This document shows positions 55,948-64,000 of a DNA stretch of 64,000 nucleotides, one piece after another (the stretch's first letter is position 1; every line of letters begins with the position of its first letter). The position numbers and the translations under genes were made by a program. The notes under the pieces were generated by a model. That model was not told the DNA's origin. It worked only from the letters and a program-made list of their open reading frames with translations, and did not search any database. Source of the DNA: Planctomycetota bacterium (GTDB lineage: Bacteria; Planctomycetota; UBA1135; GCA-002686595); contig NZBA01000035.1 in NCBI GenBank assembly GCA_002686265.1, forward strand, positions 248,001 through 312,000. The letters run 5' to 3'.

Positions 55948-56943
55948 TCAGCCCTTGGAGGCCGCGGCAATCGCCTCGGCCACCAGGGTGTCGGGGTTGA
56001 CGCCCGAGGCCTCGCCCTCGTAGCCGAGGATGATGCGATGGCGCAGCGCCGGTGTGGCGAGGGCCTCGATGTCATCAGGCGTCACGTGCAGTCGGCCGGC
56101 GACCGCCGCCCGGGCCTTGCCCGCCATCAAGAGCGCCTGCCCGCCCCGCGGGCTCACTCCGTGTCGGACGAGACGTCGCACGCCTGCGGGCGCCTGCGGG
56201 TGAGTGGGGTGGGTGAGTGCGACCAGGCGCGCGGCGAACTCGACCACCTCGGCGGCGGCGGGGAGCTCACACACCAGGCGTTGCATCTCGAGCAGCTCGC
56301 CCGCGGTCAGAACCGCCTGCGCCCGTGAGGCCGGCGGCCCGGTGGACGCACCGAGGATCGCGACGAGGCCCTCGAGGTCGGGGTGAGCGATGTCGATCTT
56401 GAGCGTGAAGCGGTCGAGCTGCGCTTCCGGTAGGGGGTAGGTCCCCTCCATCTCGATCGGGTTCTGCGTCGCGATCACGAAGAACGGCTCGTCGAGGGCG
56501 ATGGTCTCGCCGAAGACCGTCACCTGCCGTTCCTGCATGGCCTCCAGCAGAGCGGACTGGGTGCGCGGGGTCGCACGATTGATCTCGTCGGCCAGGACGA
56601 CGTTGGCGAACACCGGCCCGCGCTCGAAGCTGAACCGCCGCGTTCCGCCCGGCTCCTCCTCGAGGATGCGCGTCCCGGTGATGTCGGGCGGCATCAAGTC
56701 GGGCGTGAACTGGATGCGTCGATAGCCCATGCCGAGCGCGAGGGCGAGGGGCTGGACCAGCGTTGTCTTGCCCAGGCCGGGGGCGCCCTCGAGTAGCGCG
56801 TGGCCGCCCGCGAGCACGCAAAACCCGAGCTGTTCCACCACTTCGCGCTGACCGATGAAGCGTTGCTGCACCTCGTCCGTCAGGTCGCGGAAGGAACGCC
56901 CGAGCCGCGTAAGGCGCTCCTCGACACCCTCGACGCCGCTCAT
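55948..56943 (-). CDS. MoxR-type AAA+ ATPase
   Basis: A 331-residue ATPase. FIGQREVVEQLGFCVLAGGH leads to Walker A EGAPGLGKTTL; Walker B is NVVLADEINRATPRTQSALLEAMQE with sensor FVIATQNPIEMEGTYPLPEAQLDRF. MoxR ATPases act as chaperones, usually with VWA-domain or DUF58 proteins encoded nearby. None is seen downstream here; the operon seems to be a single gene. A 98-bp gap follows on its 3' side. Confidence 0.92.
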   Translation of the reverse strand: MSGVEGVEERLTRLGRSFRDLTDEVQQRFIGQREVVEQLGFCVLAGGHALLEGAPGLGKTTLVQPLALALGMGYRRIQFTPDLMPPDITGTRILEEEPGGTRRFSFERGPVFANVVLADEINRATPRTQSALLEAMQERQVTVFGETIALDEPFFVIATQNPIEMEGTYPLPEAQLDRFTLKIDIAHPDLEGLVAILGASTGPPASRAQAVLTAGELLEMQRLVCELPAAAEVVEFAARLVALTHPTHPQAPAGVRRLVRHGVSPRGGQALLMAGKARAAVAGRLHVTPDDIEALATPALRHRIILGYEGEASGVNPDTLVAEAIAAASKG

Positions 56944-57026
56944 CGCGGATTCTCGTGGGCGGCGGCGCGGCGTGCGCGCTCTTTGTCTCGGGAAACGATC
57001 TTGAGGGTCATGGCCAGGAGCCCAGA

Positions 57027-58061
57027 ATGGGAGTGATGGCAGTCTCCCACAAAGCGGGCGCGCACGGCAACGGCCTCGGGGCGATCACCCGCTCGCTGTG
57101 TTTGGCCGCCGCCTTGGCAGCGGGCGGGGGCGTGGGCGCCTGCGCCGCCCCCGACGAGCGCCGGGAGGCGGAGGTCGCCGCGGCCGAGGAGGCCAGCCGG
57201 TGCGGCGAGTGGGTTCGGGCCGCGGCGCTGTGGCACGGGATCTACTTCGACGACGGCGGGCGCAACGAGCTTGCCTGCCGCGAGTGCGCTCGGGCGCTCT
57301 TCTTCGCCGGAGACGCCGACAGCGCCTGCGCGATGATCGAGCTGGGCTTGGCGGCATCGCCGCGCGACCCCGATCTGCTCGAGCTGCACGGGCGCGTACT
57401 GGAAGCCAACGGCTACCGGCGCGCGGCGGAGCTCAGTCACTCACGGGCAGTTGCTGCCGACCCCGGCCGCATCTACAGCCTCATCGCTCTGGGGCGCTTG
57501 CGCCTGCAGTTGGGCTACGAGGTCGCCGCCCTCGAACCTCTCCAAAGGGCGGTCGATCTCTCGGGAGGTAGCGTCGAGGCTCTTTCCTTGCTCGGCCGCG
57601 CGCGGGCGGCGGGCGGAGAGGACGCCTTGGCCTTCGAGGCCTACGAGGGGGCCGCGGAACTGGCGGAGGAATTCGACGCGGACACACTCCTGGCGGCGGC
57701 GACCCTGGGTCTGAAGGACTCCGTACGTGACGTGCGAGCGGACGCGGCAGAGCTGGCGCACGGATGGGCGGCGGAGGTCGTCACGCGTGAGCCCCAGCGC
57801 ACTTGGGCGCACATCCTGCTCGGCCGGGCGAGCGTGCTCGCGGGGAGCTTCGAGGCCGCGGTGAATCACTACCGGCGCGCGGTGGAGACCGACCCGTCCA
57901 ACGCCGAGGCCCTGGCGGACCTGGCCTCCTTGCACGCGCGCATGGGCGACAGCGAGGCGGCCTCGGACATGGTCCGCAGGGCCCTCGAGGTCGAGCTCGA
58001 CCCCGCCCGGCGCACGCACTTGATCGAGCTGCTCGACGCTTCTCCGGCGGGCGGCTCCTGA
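57027..58061 (+). CDS. TPR-repeat lipoprotein
   Basis: A 344-residue protein. The ATG at 57027 is chosen because AGGAG (57016-57020) sits 6 bp upstream. A signal sequence ends in GVGACAAP, a lipobox-like site that would give a lipid-anchored Cys. Helical TPR units follow: LLELHGRVLEANGYRRAAEL, YSLIALGRLRLQLGYEVAAL, EALSLLGRARAAGGEDALAF, THILLGRASVLAGSFEAAV-like and AEALADLASLHARMGDSEAA. TPRs mediate protein contacts; the partner is unknown. It runs divergently from moxR with overlapping promoter space. Confidence 0.75.
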   Translation: MGVMAVSHKAGAHGNGLGAITRSLCLAAALAAGGGVGACAAPDERREAEVAAAEEASRCGEWVRAAALWHGIYFDDGGRNELACRECARALFFAGDADSACAMIELGLAASPRDPDLLELHGRVLEANGYRRAAELSHSRAVAADPGRIYSLIALGRLRLQLGYEVAALEPLQRAVDLSGGSVEALSLLGRARAAGGEDALAFEAYEGAAELAEEFDADTLLAAATLGLKDSVRDVRADAAELAHGWAAEVVTREPQRTWAHILLGRASVLAGSFEAAVNHYRRAVETDPSNAEALADLASLHARMGDSEAASDMVRRALEVELDPARRTHLIELLDASPAGGS

Positions 58062-58080
58062 GCTCTCGGCCGCGATCCGA

Positions 58081-58320
58081 CTACTGCTCGGAGAGGGAGG
58101 CGACTAGCGCGTCGAGCTTGGCGGTGAGCTCCTCGGTGAACTCCTCCCCGAAGTCCATCGCCAACACGTCGATCTCCTCGAAGGTGTAGCGGCCGGTGGT
58201 GCGACTGAACGGAATGCCGTACTCCCACTTGTTCCCGTCGGAGGCGAGGATCATGACCTCGACCTGGTCGTCTCCCTCGACGGCTTTCACCTCGTAGCGC
58301 TCGACTTCATACTCGCTCAT
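58081..58320 (-). CDS. Small acidic protein of unknown function
   Basis: A 79-residue protein beginning MSEYEVERYEVKAVEGDDQVEV and rich in Glu/Asp, with a predicted beta-sheet first half and a helical end (EEFTEELTAKLDALVASLSE). No family is recognised. It is convergent with the TPR gene (19-bp gap) and its ATG is divergent from the homoaconitase-like gene. Supported by a clear ATG and coding-like composition. Confidence 0.6.
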   Translation of the reverse strand: MSEYEVERYEVKAVEGDDQVEVMILASDGNKWEYGIPFSRTTGRYTFEEIDVLAMDFGEEFTEELTAKLDALVASLSEQ

Positions 58321-58386
58321 GGGGCGGTAAACTACCCTACCGCCCCCGGACCGGCCAGAAACGCACGCCGCTAGCCGCCATCAACC

Positions 58387-60324
58387 ATGCCTCAGAACCT
58401 GATCGAGAAGATCGCGCAGACCCACGCCCTCGACCTCCCCGCCGGTGCGCCCGTGCACTCCGGCGACTTCTTGAGAGTCCGCCCGGCGCATGTGATGACC
58501 CACGACAACACCGGGGCGGTGATCCCCAAGTTCGAGGGCATCGGCGCCGCGAGGGTGTTCGACGACCGCCAGCCGGTGTTCACTCTCGATCACGACGTCC
58601 AGAACCGTTCGCAAGTGAACCTGGCGAAGTACGAGAGAATCGAGGCCTTCGCCCGCGAGCAGGGAATCGAGTTCTTCGGAGCGGGCCGTGGGATCGGCCA
58701 CCAGGTGATGTGTGAAGAGGGTTTCGTGCTGCCGGGGACGATGGTCGTCGCTTCCGACAGCCACTCCAACCTCTACGGAGGGCTCGGTGCTCTGGGGACG
58801 CCAGTCGTCCGCACCGACGCCGCGGCCCTCTGGGCGGTGGGGGAGACCTGGTACCAAGTCCCGCCGATCACGCGCGTCCTTCTCGAAGGATCGCTGTCGG
58901 ATGGCGTCAGCGGGAAGGATGTGATCATCACCCTCTGCGGTCGTTTCAACTCAGACGAGGTCTTGAACCACGGCCTGGAATTCGTGGGCCCAGGCGTCGC
59001 AACCCTGGCCGTGGACGAGCGCCTCGCGATCGCCAACATGACCACGGAGTGGGGCGCCCTCGCAGGCGTGTTCGCCTGCGACGAGACGACCCTCGCGTGG
59101 CTTGAGGTGCGCCTAGAGGCGCTCGAGGGCGAAGGCCGTAACCGCGGGGACTTGACCGCCGAGCGCCTGGCTGCCCTGCGCGCCGCGCCGCCGATCGCCG
59201 ACGCGGACGCCGGCTACCGCCAGACCATCACCCTGGACCTCTCGGAGGTCCGCCGGGGAGTCTCGGGGCCGGATCACGTCAAGCGGATGCGGTCCCTCGA
59301 TCAGGTGGAGCGCGAGCGGATCGGCGTGCACAAGGCCTACATCCTCTCGTGCGTGAACGGGCGAGCGGACGACCTCTCCGCGGCGGCGCGCATCCTGGAT
59401 GGCGCGCGCGTGGCCGAGGGGGTCGAGCTGTACGTGGCCGCCGCCTCCTCGGAGGTAGAGCAGGAGGTTCGTCGCCGAGGGGATTGGGAGATCCTCGAGC
59501 GGGCGGGCGCGCGCTTTCTTCCCCCCGGCTGCGGGCCGTGCATCGGCCTCGGAGAGGGCCTGCTGGGTGAGGACGAGGTGGGCATCAGCGCGACCAACCG
59601 CAACTTCACGGGACGCATGGGGGCGCGCTCGGCACGCTGCTACCTCGCCAGCCCGGCGGTCGTGGCGCAGAGCGCCGTCGCCGGGTACATCGCCGGCGCG
59701 CTCGAAGACAGCACGGCCGACCTCCCCGGTGCCCTCACGCTCCACGACAAGGACGGGGCCGAACCCGACCGCGTCGAGTTGCTCGAGGGCTTCGCCGGCT
59801 CGCTCGCCGCAGAGGCGCTCTTCCTCGATGCGGACAACCTCAACACCGACGGCATCTACGGGAAGGACTGGACCTACCAGGACGGGCTCTCGCCGCAGGA
59901 GATGGCGTCGCACTCGATGGAGAACTACGACCCGCAGTTCCTCTCGATCGCCCGCTCAGGCGATGTGATCGTGGGCGGCTACAACTTCGGGACCGGCTCT
60001 TCGCGCGAGCAGGCGGTCACCTGCCTCGCGTTCTTCGGGATTCAGTGCGTGATCGCCGCGTCCTTCAGCGAGACCTACAAGCGCAACGCCTTCAACAATG
60101 GTTTCCTGTGCATCGACTGCCCGGAGTTGGTGGAGAAGCTGCGGCGGAGTTTCCCCGACGCCGTGCCGACGCGACGGACCGAGCTCGAGGTGGCGATCGA
60201 CTTCGCGGGCTCGACGATCTCGTTCGACGGCGCGCGCTACCCGATCCAACCTCTCGGCCCGGCTGCCCAGGACCTGATCCTGGCCGGTGGCCTCGAGCCC
60301 TTGGTGCGCTCCAAGATCGCCTGA
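58387..60324 (+). CDS. Homoaconitase/aconitase-family hydratase, Lys4-like
   Basis: A 645-residue Fe-S hydro-lyase. The cluster cysteines are C322 (SCVNGR) and C382/C385 (GCGPC). The order of motifs, HVMTHDNTGAVIPKFEGIGA, VFTLDHDVQN, GRGIGHQVMCEEGFVLPGTM, VASDSHSNLYGGLGALGTP, RTDAAALWAVGETWYQVPP and ANMTTEWGALAGVF, closely resembles what I recall of fungal homoaconitase Lys4 rather than AcnA/AcnB. The swivel domain (GTGSSREQA) is on the same chain. Homoaconitase isomerises homocitrate in the alpha-aminoadipate lysine route. General aconitase or methylcitrate isomerase activity is possible. No partner genes are adjacent. Confidence 0.78.
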   Translation: MPQNLIEKIAQTHALDLPAGAPVHSGDFLRVRPAHVMTHDNTGAVIPKFEGIGAARVFDDRQPVFTLDHDVQNRSQVNLAKYERIEAFAREQGIEFFGAGRGIGHQVMCEEGFVLPGTMVVASDSHSNLYGGLGALGTPVVRTDAAALWAVGETWYQVPPITRVLLEGSLSDGVSGKDVIITLCGRFNSDEVLNHGLEFVGPGVATLAVDERLAIANMTTEWGALAGVFACDETTLAWLEVRLEALEGEGRNRGDLTAERLAALRAAPPIADADAGYRQTITLDLSEVRRGVSGPDHVKRMRSLDQVERERIGVHKAYILSCVNGRADDLSAAARILDGARVAEGVELYVAAASSEVEQEVRRRGDWEILERAGARFLPPGCGPCIGLGEGLLGEDEVGISATNRNFTGRMGARSARCYLASPAVVAQSAVAGYIAGALEDSTADLPGALTLHDKDGAEPDRVELLEGFAGSLAAEALFLDADNLNTDGIYGKDWTYQDGLSPQEMASHSMENYDPQFLSIARSGDVIVGGYNFGTGSSREQAVTCLAFFGIQCVIAASFSETYKRNAFNNGFLCIDCPELVEKLRRSFPDAVPTRRTELEVAIDFAGSTISFDGARYPIQPLGPAAQDLILAGGLEPLVRSKIA

Positions 60325-60389
60325 TCAGCCGCCGAGCACCATGGTCCGGGTCGCCTTGCGGCGGCCAGGACCGATCCGCAGGGAGTGCG

Positions 60390-60482
60390 CTAGCAGCCCG
60401 TTGGAGAACGCCGCACTCTGGCCTCGCCCTCCTCGCAGCGACGAAGATGGCTTCCTCTCGCTACGGCCCTTCTCCTGGCTAG
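60390..60482 (+). repeat. Dispersed repeat, copy F (93 bp, internally deleted)
   Basis: Both ends are kept: CTAGCAGCCCGTTGGAGAACG on the left and CTAG at 60479-60482 on the right. About 86 bp of the middle are missing, leaving CTCGCCCTCCTCGCAGCGAC and GACGAAGATGGCTTCCTC. The right CTAG gives the TAG stop of mltA on the opposite strand. Confidence 0.85.
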
Positions 60483-61648
60483 GGCTTGAGGAAGAGGTAG
60501 TAGAGCTGTCCCTCGACGCGCGTGGAGCCGGCCAGCTCCTCGGCGGCGCCGCCGACGCCAAGGTAGATGTCCGCTCGCCCGGCCGTGCGGATCGCGCCGC
60601 CGGTGTCCTGGTCGAGCATGAACTGGTGGAACTCCTTGCCGTCGGTGTAGCGGGCTCCGGTGAGGTGGGTCTCGACGAAGACCAGCGAACCGCGCGGGAA
60701 GAGGCTCTTGTCCGTGGCGAGGGTGCGCTCGGGCGTGACAGAGACGTTCAGGCTTCCCCGGGGTGTGCCGTCGATCGGAGCGAAGAAGACGTAGCGATCA
60801 TTGCGGTGCAGAAAAGCGAGGAGTTCGGAGGGGAACTCGCGCGCCCAGCGCCGGATAGCGGACAGGTTCGAGTCATCACCCTCGAGCAGGCCGGCATCCA
60901 CCAGAGAACGCGCGAGGGACGTGTACTCGCGGCCGTTGTTCCCGGCGTAACCGAAGCGAGCCAACGCCCCGTCTGGAAGGCGCACGAAGGCGGAGCCGTT
61001 GACGTGGGCGATGAAGGCGTCGAGAGGGTCGGCGAGCCAGATGAGCTCGAGGCCTTGGCCCTCCAACAGCGCGCCGGCTTCGATCTGGCGGCGCGTGGGA
61101 TACGCCGCGAGCTTCCCATCGGTGCCACGACGGCCGAGGATCGCACCGCCTTCGCCTTTCTCCAAGTCAGGGGGCAGACCGTAGAGTGCGTGGGTAAAGC
61201 GCTCGGTGCGCGCGCGGCTTCCCTCCAGGATCGGCGTGCAGTAGGCGGTGAACAGCACGCCGCCGCCGCTGCCGTTCCAGCCGGCGCTCTTGTACAGGCT
61301 GAAGCGTTCGCGCAAGGCTCGTACGAACCCCTCGGGGCTCGCGCTCGTTTCGAGCAGCTCGCCGAAGACCACCAGGCTGGCGAGGGCGCGCGCGTGTGAG
61401 ACCCTCTCAATGGGGAAGAACTGCCGGGCATGGTCCGAGTCCATCCAGGCGAGGGACCTTCCGAGGGCTTGGGCGACTTCGTCGGGACGGAACCAGGCCT
61501 CGGAGAGATCGGGCCATTCTCCGTGGTCTGTGACCTCGATCAGCGCGGCGGAGCCGGGCGGCAAGGGGAGGCTGAAGTCCTTTTCAATCGGGGCGGCGCA
61601 GGCGGCGGCGACAGCGGCGGACAGTAGAACGGCGCTGGAGAGCTTCAT
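60479..61648 (-). CDS. mltA: Membrane-bound lytic murein transglycosylase A
   Basis: A 389-residue protein with a lipoprotein-like signal (LLSAAVAAACAAP). The MltA domain has FTAYCTPILEGSR, YPTRRQIEAGALLEGQGLEL, NGSAFVRLPDGALARFGYAGNNGREY and VFFAPIDG; the C-terminal 3D domain has DQDTGGAIRTAGRADIYLGVG with the catalytic Asp residues. It cleaves peptidoglycan glycan strands to anhydro ends. This shows a peptidoglycan wall. The stop TAG is contributed by repeat copy F. Confidence 0.92.
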   Translation of the reverse strand: MKLSSAVLLSAAVAAACAAPIEKDFSLPLPPGSAALIEVTDHGEWPDLSEAWFRPDEVAQALGRSLAWMDSDHARQFFPIERVSHARALASLVVFGELLETSASPEGFVRALRERFSLYKSAGWNGSGGGVLFTAYCTPILEGSRARTERFTHALYGLPPDLEKGEGGAILGRRGTDGKLAAYPTRRQIEAGALLEGQGLELIWLADPLDAFIAHVNGSAFVRLPDGALARFGYAGNNGREYTSLARSLVDAGLLEGDDSNLSAIRRWAREFPSELLAFLHRNDRYVFFAPIDGTPRGSLNVSVTPERTLATDKSLFPRGSLVFVETHLTGARYTDGKEFHQFMLDQDTGGAIRTAGRADIYLGVGGAAEELAGSTRVEGQLYYLFLKP

Positions 61649-61813
61649 ACCTCAAAGGGTACCCAGGAGAGCGCTAGAAGTGCCCAGGTCGGTGAGCAGT
61701 TGCCGAGGAGCGGCGGTCGATCGGGCGTTGGATGCGCGATGCGCGCCCTCCCTTACTGATCTCGTGCGCCGATTCGCTGCCGTTGCGGGTACCCTGCTGG
61801 CAGTAGGAGGACC

Positions 61814-64000
61814 ATGGCAAAACATACGACCAGCATCCAAGAGCCCGATTGCGAGGCGACAGCGGCCCCGTATCCGGGAACGCGCACGACAACGGACGGG
61901 TCGGGAGCCGTCGTCTGGGTCGAAACCCACATCTCCGAGGGTGCCTGCGCCTACCCGATCACGCCGACCACGAACATGGGGGTCGATTTCGCGGCCGCCG
62001 CGGCCAATGGCCATCGCAACCTGTGGGGCGAGGCGATCGCGTTCCTCGAGCCTGAATCCGAGCACTCCTCGGCCAGCGCGGCGGAGGGCTTCGCCGCCGC
62101 GGGCGGGCGGGTGACGAACTTCACCTCTGGCCAGGGCCTCGTCCTGATGAAGGAGGTGCTCTACACGATCAGCGGCAAGCGCTTGCCGGCGGTGTTCCAC
62201 ATCGGAGCGCGCGCCCTGACGAGTCACTCCCTCAATGTCCATGCGGGGCACGATGACGTGATGGCCGTGGCCGATACCGGTTGGGGGATGGTCTTCGCGC
62301 GCAATGCGCAGTGCGCCGCCGACCTTGCCCTGATCGCCCGCCGAGCCGCGGAGAACAGCCACACACCCTTCATGGTGTGTCAGGACGGGTTTCTGACGAC
62401 CCACACCCTCGAGACCACTCGCCTGCCCGAACCGGAGTTCATGCGCGAGTTCGTCGGCGACCCGGCAGAGCGCGTTCCTTGCCTGATGGATCCAGCGCGG
62501 CCGGTGATGTCGGGCGTCGTTCAGAATCAGGACGCCTACATGAAGGGGAAGGTTGCCCAGCGACACTTCACCGACCGCACCTCCATGCATCTGAAGGAGG
62601 CGATGAACACCTACGCACAGGCAACTGGCCGCCGCCTCGACCCGGTCACAACCTACTGCATGGAGGGCGCCGAGGTTGCGATCGTGGCCATGGGATCGAT
62701 GATCGAGACCGCGCGCGCAACGGTGGACTGGTTGCGTGCCCGCGGCGACCTGCGCGTGGGCGTCGTCGAGGTCGTCTGCTTCCGCCCCTTCCCGACGGCC
62801 GAGATCGTGGAGGCTCTGCGGGATGTGCGCGCGGCGGCGGTGATCGAGCGAATGGACAACCCGCTCGCTCAGTCCAATCCGCTCATCGGCGAGATCAAGG
62901 CCGCCTTCGCGGATGCGATCACGGACATGCCTGGTGTACCGAGTGTGAGCCGCATTCCGATCCTGCACGCGGGCGTTGCCGGCCTGGGCTCGCGGGACAT
63001 TCGTCCGGGCCACTTCCTCTCGGTGCTCAAGGCTCTCTACGAGCGTGGGCCGCGGACCTTCGTCCTCGGCATCGACCACGAGCTCTCGTTGCCCGATGCC
63101 GTCGATCCCGACGTCCGGCCGCCCGGAGCGTTCAGCATGCGCGGATACTCGGTGGGAGGATTCGGCTCGGTCACGACCAACAAGGTGATCGCCACGATCG
63201 CCGCGGACGTGTTCGACCTCTACGTCCAGGCCTACCCGCTCTACGGATCGGAGAAAAAGGGCCTGCCGACGCGCTACTTCCTGACCGCGGCCCCAAGCGC
63301 GATCCGAACCCACAGCGAGCTGCGCCATGTGGAGTTCGTGCCCCTGAACTCACTGAATGCCCTGAACCTCGGCAACCCGCTAGAGGGGATCTCTCGCGGC
63401 GGGACCGTCTTCGTTCAGACGACGGAGAAGGAGCCCGCCGCCGTGTGGGGTCTGGTGCCCGGATACGCCAGGCGAGCCATTCGCGAGGGCGGCCTGCGCC
63501 TCTTGTACCTGGATGCGGCGAGCATCGCGGCGGGCGTGTCCAGCCGCCCGGATCTCCAAGTGCGCATGCAAGGGATCGTCCTCCTGGGGGTCTTCCTCGC
63601 GGCGAATCCGTTCGCTGAGGAGCGCGACATCACCCGCGACGACCTGATGGAGAGCGTTGAGAGGAGTCTGCGGACCTTCTTCGGCAAGGCAGGCGAGCAG
63701 GTCGTGCAAGACAACCTCGTCTGTGTCCGGCGCGGGATGGCGGAGGTCCTCGAAGTCCCCAAGGACGTGATGAGCGCGTCGGCAGAGCGTCGCGCCGAGG
63801 CGGTGGATGGGTTCACCGTCGGAGAGTTGATGACGAGCGGCGTGACGACCTGTGCGTTGGGAACCACGCTCCCCGAGGTCCGCAGGATCATGATCGCCGA
63901 GAAGTCCTCTTGTGTCCTGATTACCGATGACGAAGGTCAGATGCAGGGCGTTCTGTCCATGACCGACCTCGCCCGGGCGCACACCCTCGAGCAGCGGCTC
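61814..64000 (+). CDS. 2-oxoacid (pyruvate):ferredoxin oxidoreductase with C-terminal CBS domain, 3' end missing
   Basis: The frame is open for 729 codons to the window end. AGGAGG is 3 bp before the ATG. Residues ~35-270 are PFOR domain I (ACAYPITPTTNMGVDF, TNFTSGQGLVLMKEV, SHSLNVHAGHDDV), ~275-410 domain II, with EVAIVAMGSM and VVEVVCFRPFPTAEI, and ~425-640 the gamma domain (GYSVGGFGSVTTNK, TRYFLTAAPSAIR). From ~668 a CBS domain follows (VGELMTSGVTTCALGTTL, SSCVLITDDEGQMQGVLSMTDL), which is not part of ordinary PFORs. Ferredoxin and TPP domains may lie beyond the window. The enzyme makes or uses acetyl-CoA in low-potential metabolism. Confidence 0.85.
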   Translation, partial: MAKHTTSIQEPDCEATAAPYPGTRTTTDGSGAVVWVETHISEGACAYPITPTTNMGVDFAAAAANGHRNLWGEAIAFLEPESEHSSASAAEGFAAAGGRVTNFTSGQGLVLMKEVLYTISGKRLPAVFHIGARALTSHSLNVHAGHDDVMAVADTGWGMVFARNAQCAADLALIARRAAENSHTPFMVCQDGFLTTHTLETTRLPEPEFMREFVGDPAERVPCLMDPARPVMSGVVQNQDAYMKGKVAQRHFTDRTSMHLKEAMNTYAQATGRRLDPVTTYCMEGAEVAIVAMGSMIETARATVDWLRARGDLRVGVVEVVCFRPFPTAEIVEALRDVRAAAVIERMDNPLAQSNPLIGEIKAAFADAITDMPGVPSVSRIPILHAGVAGLGSRDIRPGHFLSVLKALYERGPRTFVLGIDHELSLPDAVDPDVRPPGAFSMRGYSVGGFGSVTTNKVIATIAADVFDLYVQAYPLYGSEKKGLPTRYFLTAAPSAIRTHSELRHVEFVPLNSLNALNLGNPLEGISRGGTVFVQTTEKEPAAVWGLVPGYARRAIREGGLRLLYLDAASIAAGVSSRPDLQVRMQGIVLLGVFLAANPFAEERDITRDDLMESVERSLRTFFGKAGEQVVQDNLVCVRRGMAEVLEVPKDVMSASAERRAEAVDGFTVGELMTSGVTTCALGTTLPEVRRIMIAEKSSCVLITDDEGQMQGVLSMTDLARAHTLEQRL

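Noticed and set aside
62281-63618. A 445-residue open frame with Arg/Gly-rich sequence
   Set aside because: It is a shadow frame; the real gene is the 2-oxoacid:ferredoxin oxidoreductase starting at 61814 in another phase.

Overview
This is a 64 kb chromosomal window of very high GC content from a Gram-negative (diderm) bacterium. It spans a probable replication origin: parA, a cysteine desulfurase, dnaA, a 547-bp origin-like gap, dnaN, dciA (DUF721) and gyrB lie in a row. An outer membrane is implied by Kdo synthesis genes, a fused Lpt-type LPS transporter and MltA. The mix of three ECF sigma/anti-sigma modules, GTG and TTG starts, stop/start overlaps and many lineage-specific exported proteins fits a deep, high-GC lineage such as Planctomycetota. 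No rRNA or other decisive marker is present, so the phylum is inference only.

Layout. 1-5 kb: hemW (partial), a DUF502 membrane protein, pyrF and a BshC-like gene. 5-14 kb: parA, cysteine desulfurase and the replication block. 13.7-19.4 kb: a lone MshEN-like protein, a short-chain dehydrogenase, an orphan mraZ with a possible operator array, rsmB-fmt and trxA. 19.5-28.3 kb: scpA and an M50 protease on the minus strand; then on the plus strand a coupled kdsD-kdsC-giant Lpt fusion (1666 aa) followed by a TatA/B-like gene. 28.5-35 kb: sugar isomerase, small Cys-rich protein, ECF module 1, HEAT and DUF3299-like exported proteins. 34.6-39.9 kb: a LeuA-family synthase, aspartate kinase, an mgtE interrupted by one in-frame TAG, and signal peptidase I with a large inserted domain. 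40-48.8 kb: ECF module 2, mnmH, purF, a glycosyltransferase and a radical SAM protein. 48.8-64 kb: tRNA-Arg(CCG), ECF module 3 with an RseB-like anti-sigma fusion, a two-subunit NAD synthetase, moxR, a homoaconitase-like enzyme, mltA and the start of a 2-oxoacid:ferredoxin oxidoreductase that carries a CBS domain (runs off the window).

A dispersed repeat runs through the window. There are six copies: three of exactly 179 bp, one of 180 bp and two internally deleted. Each has inverted ends beginning CTAG, and in four copies that CTAG supplies the TAG stop codon of a neighbouring gene. It looks like a non-autonomous mobile element; no transposase lies nearby. I saw no CRISPR array, prophage, complete insertion sequence or rRNA.
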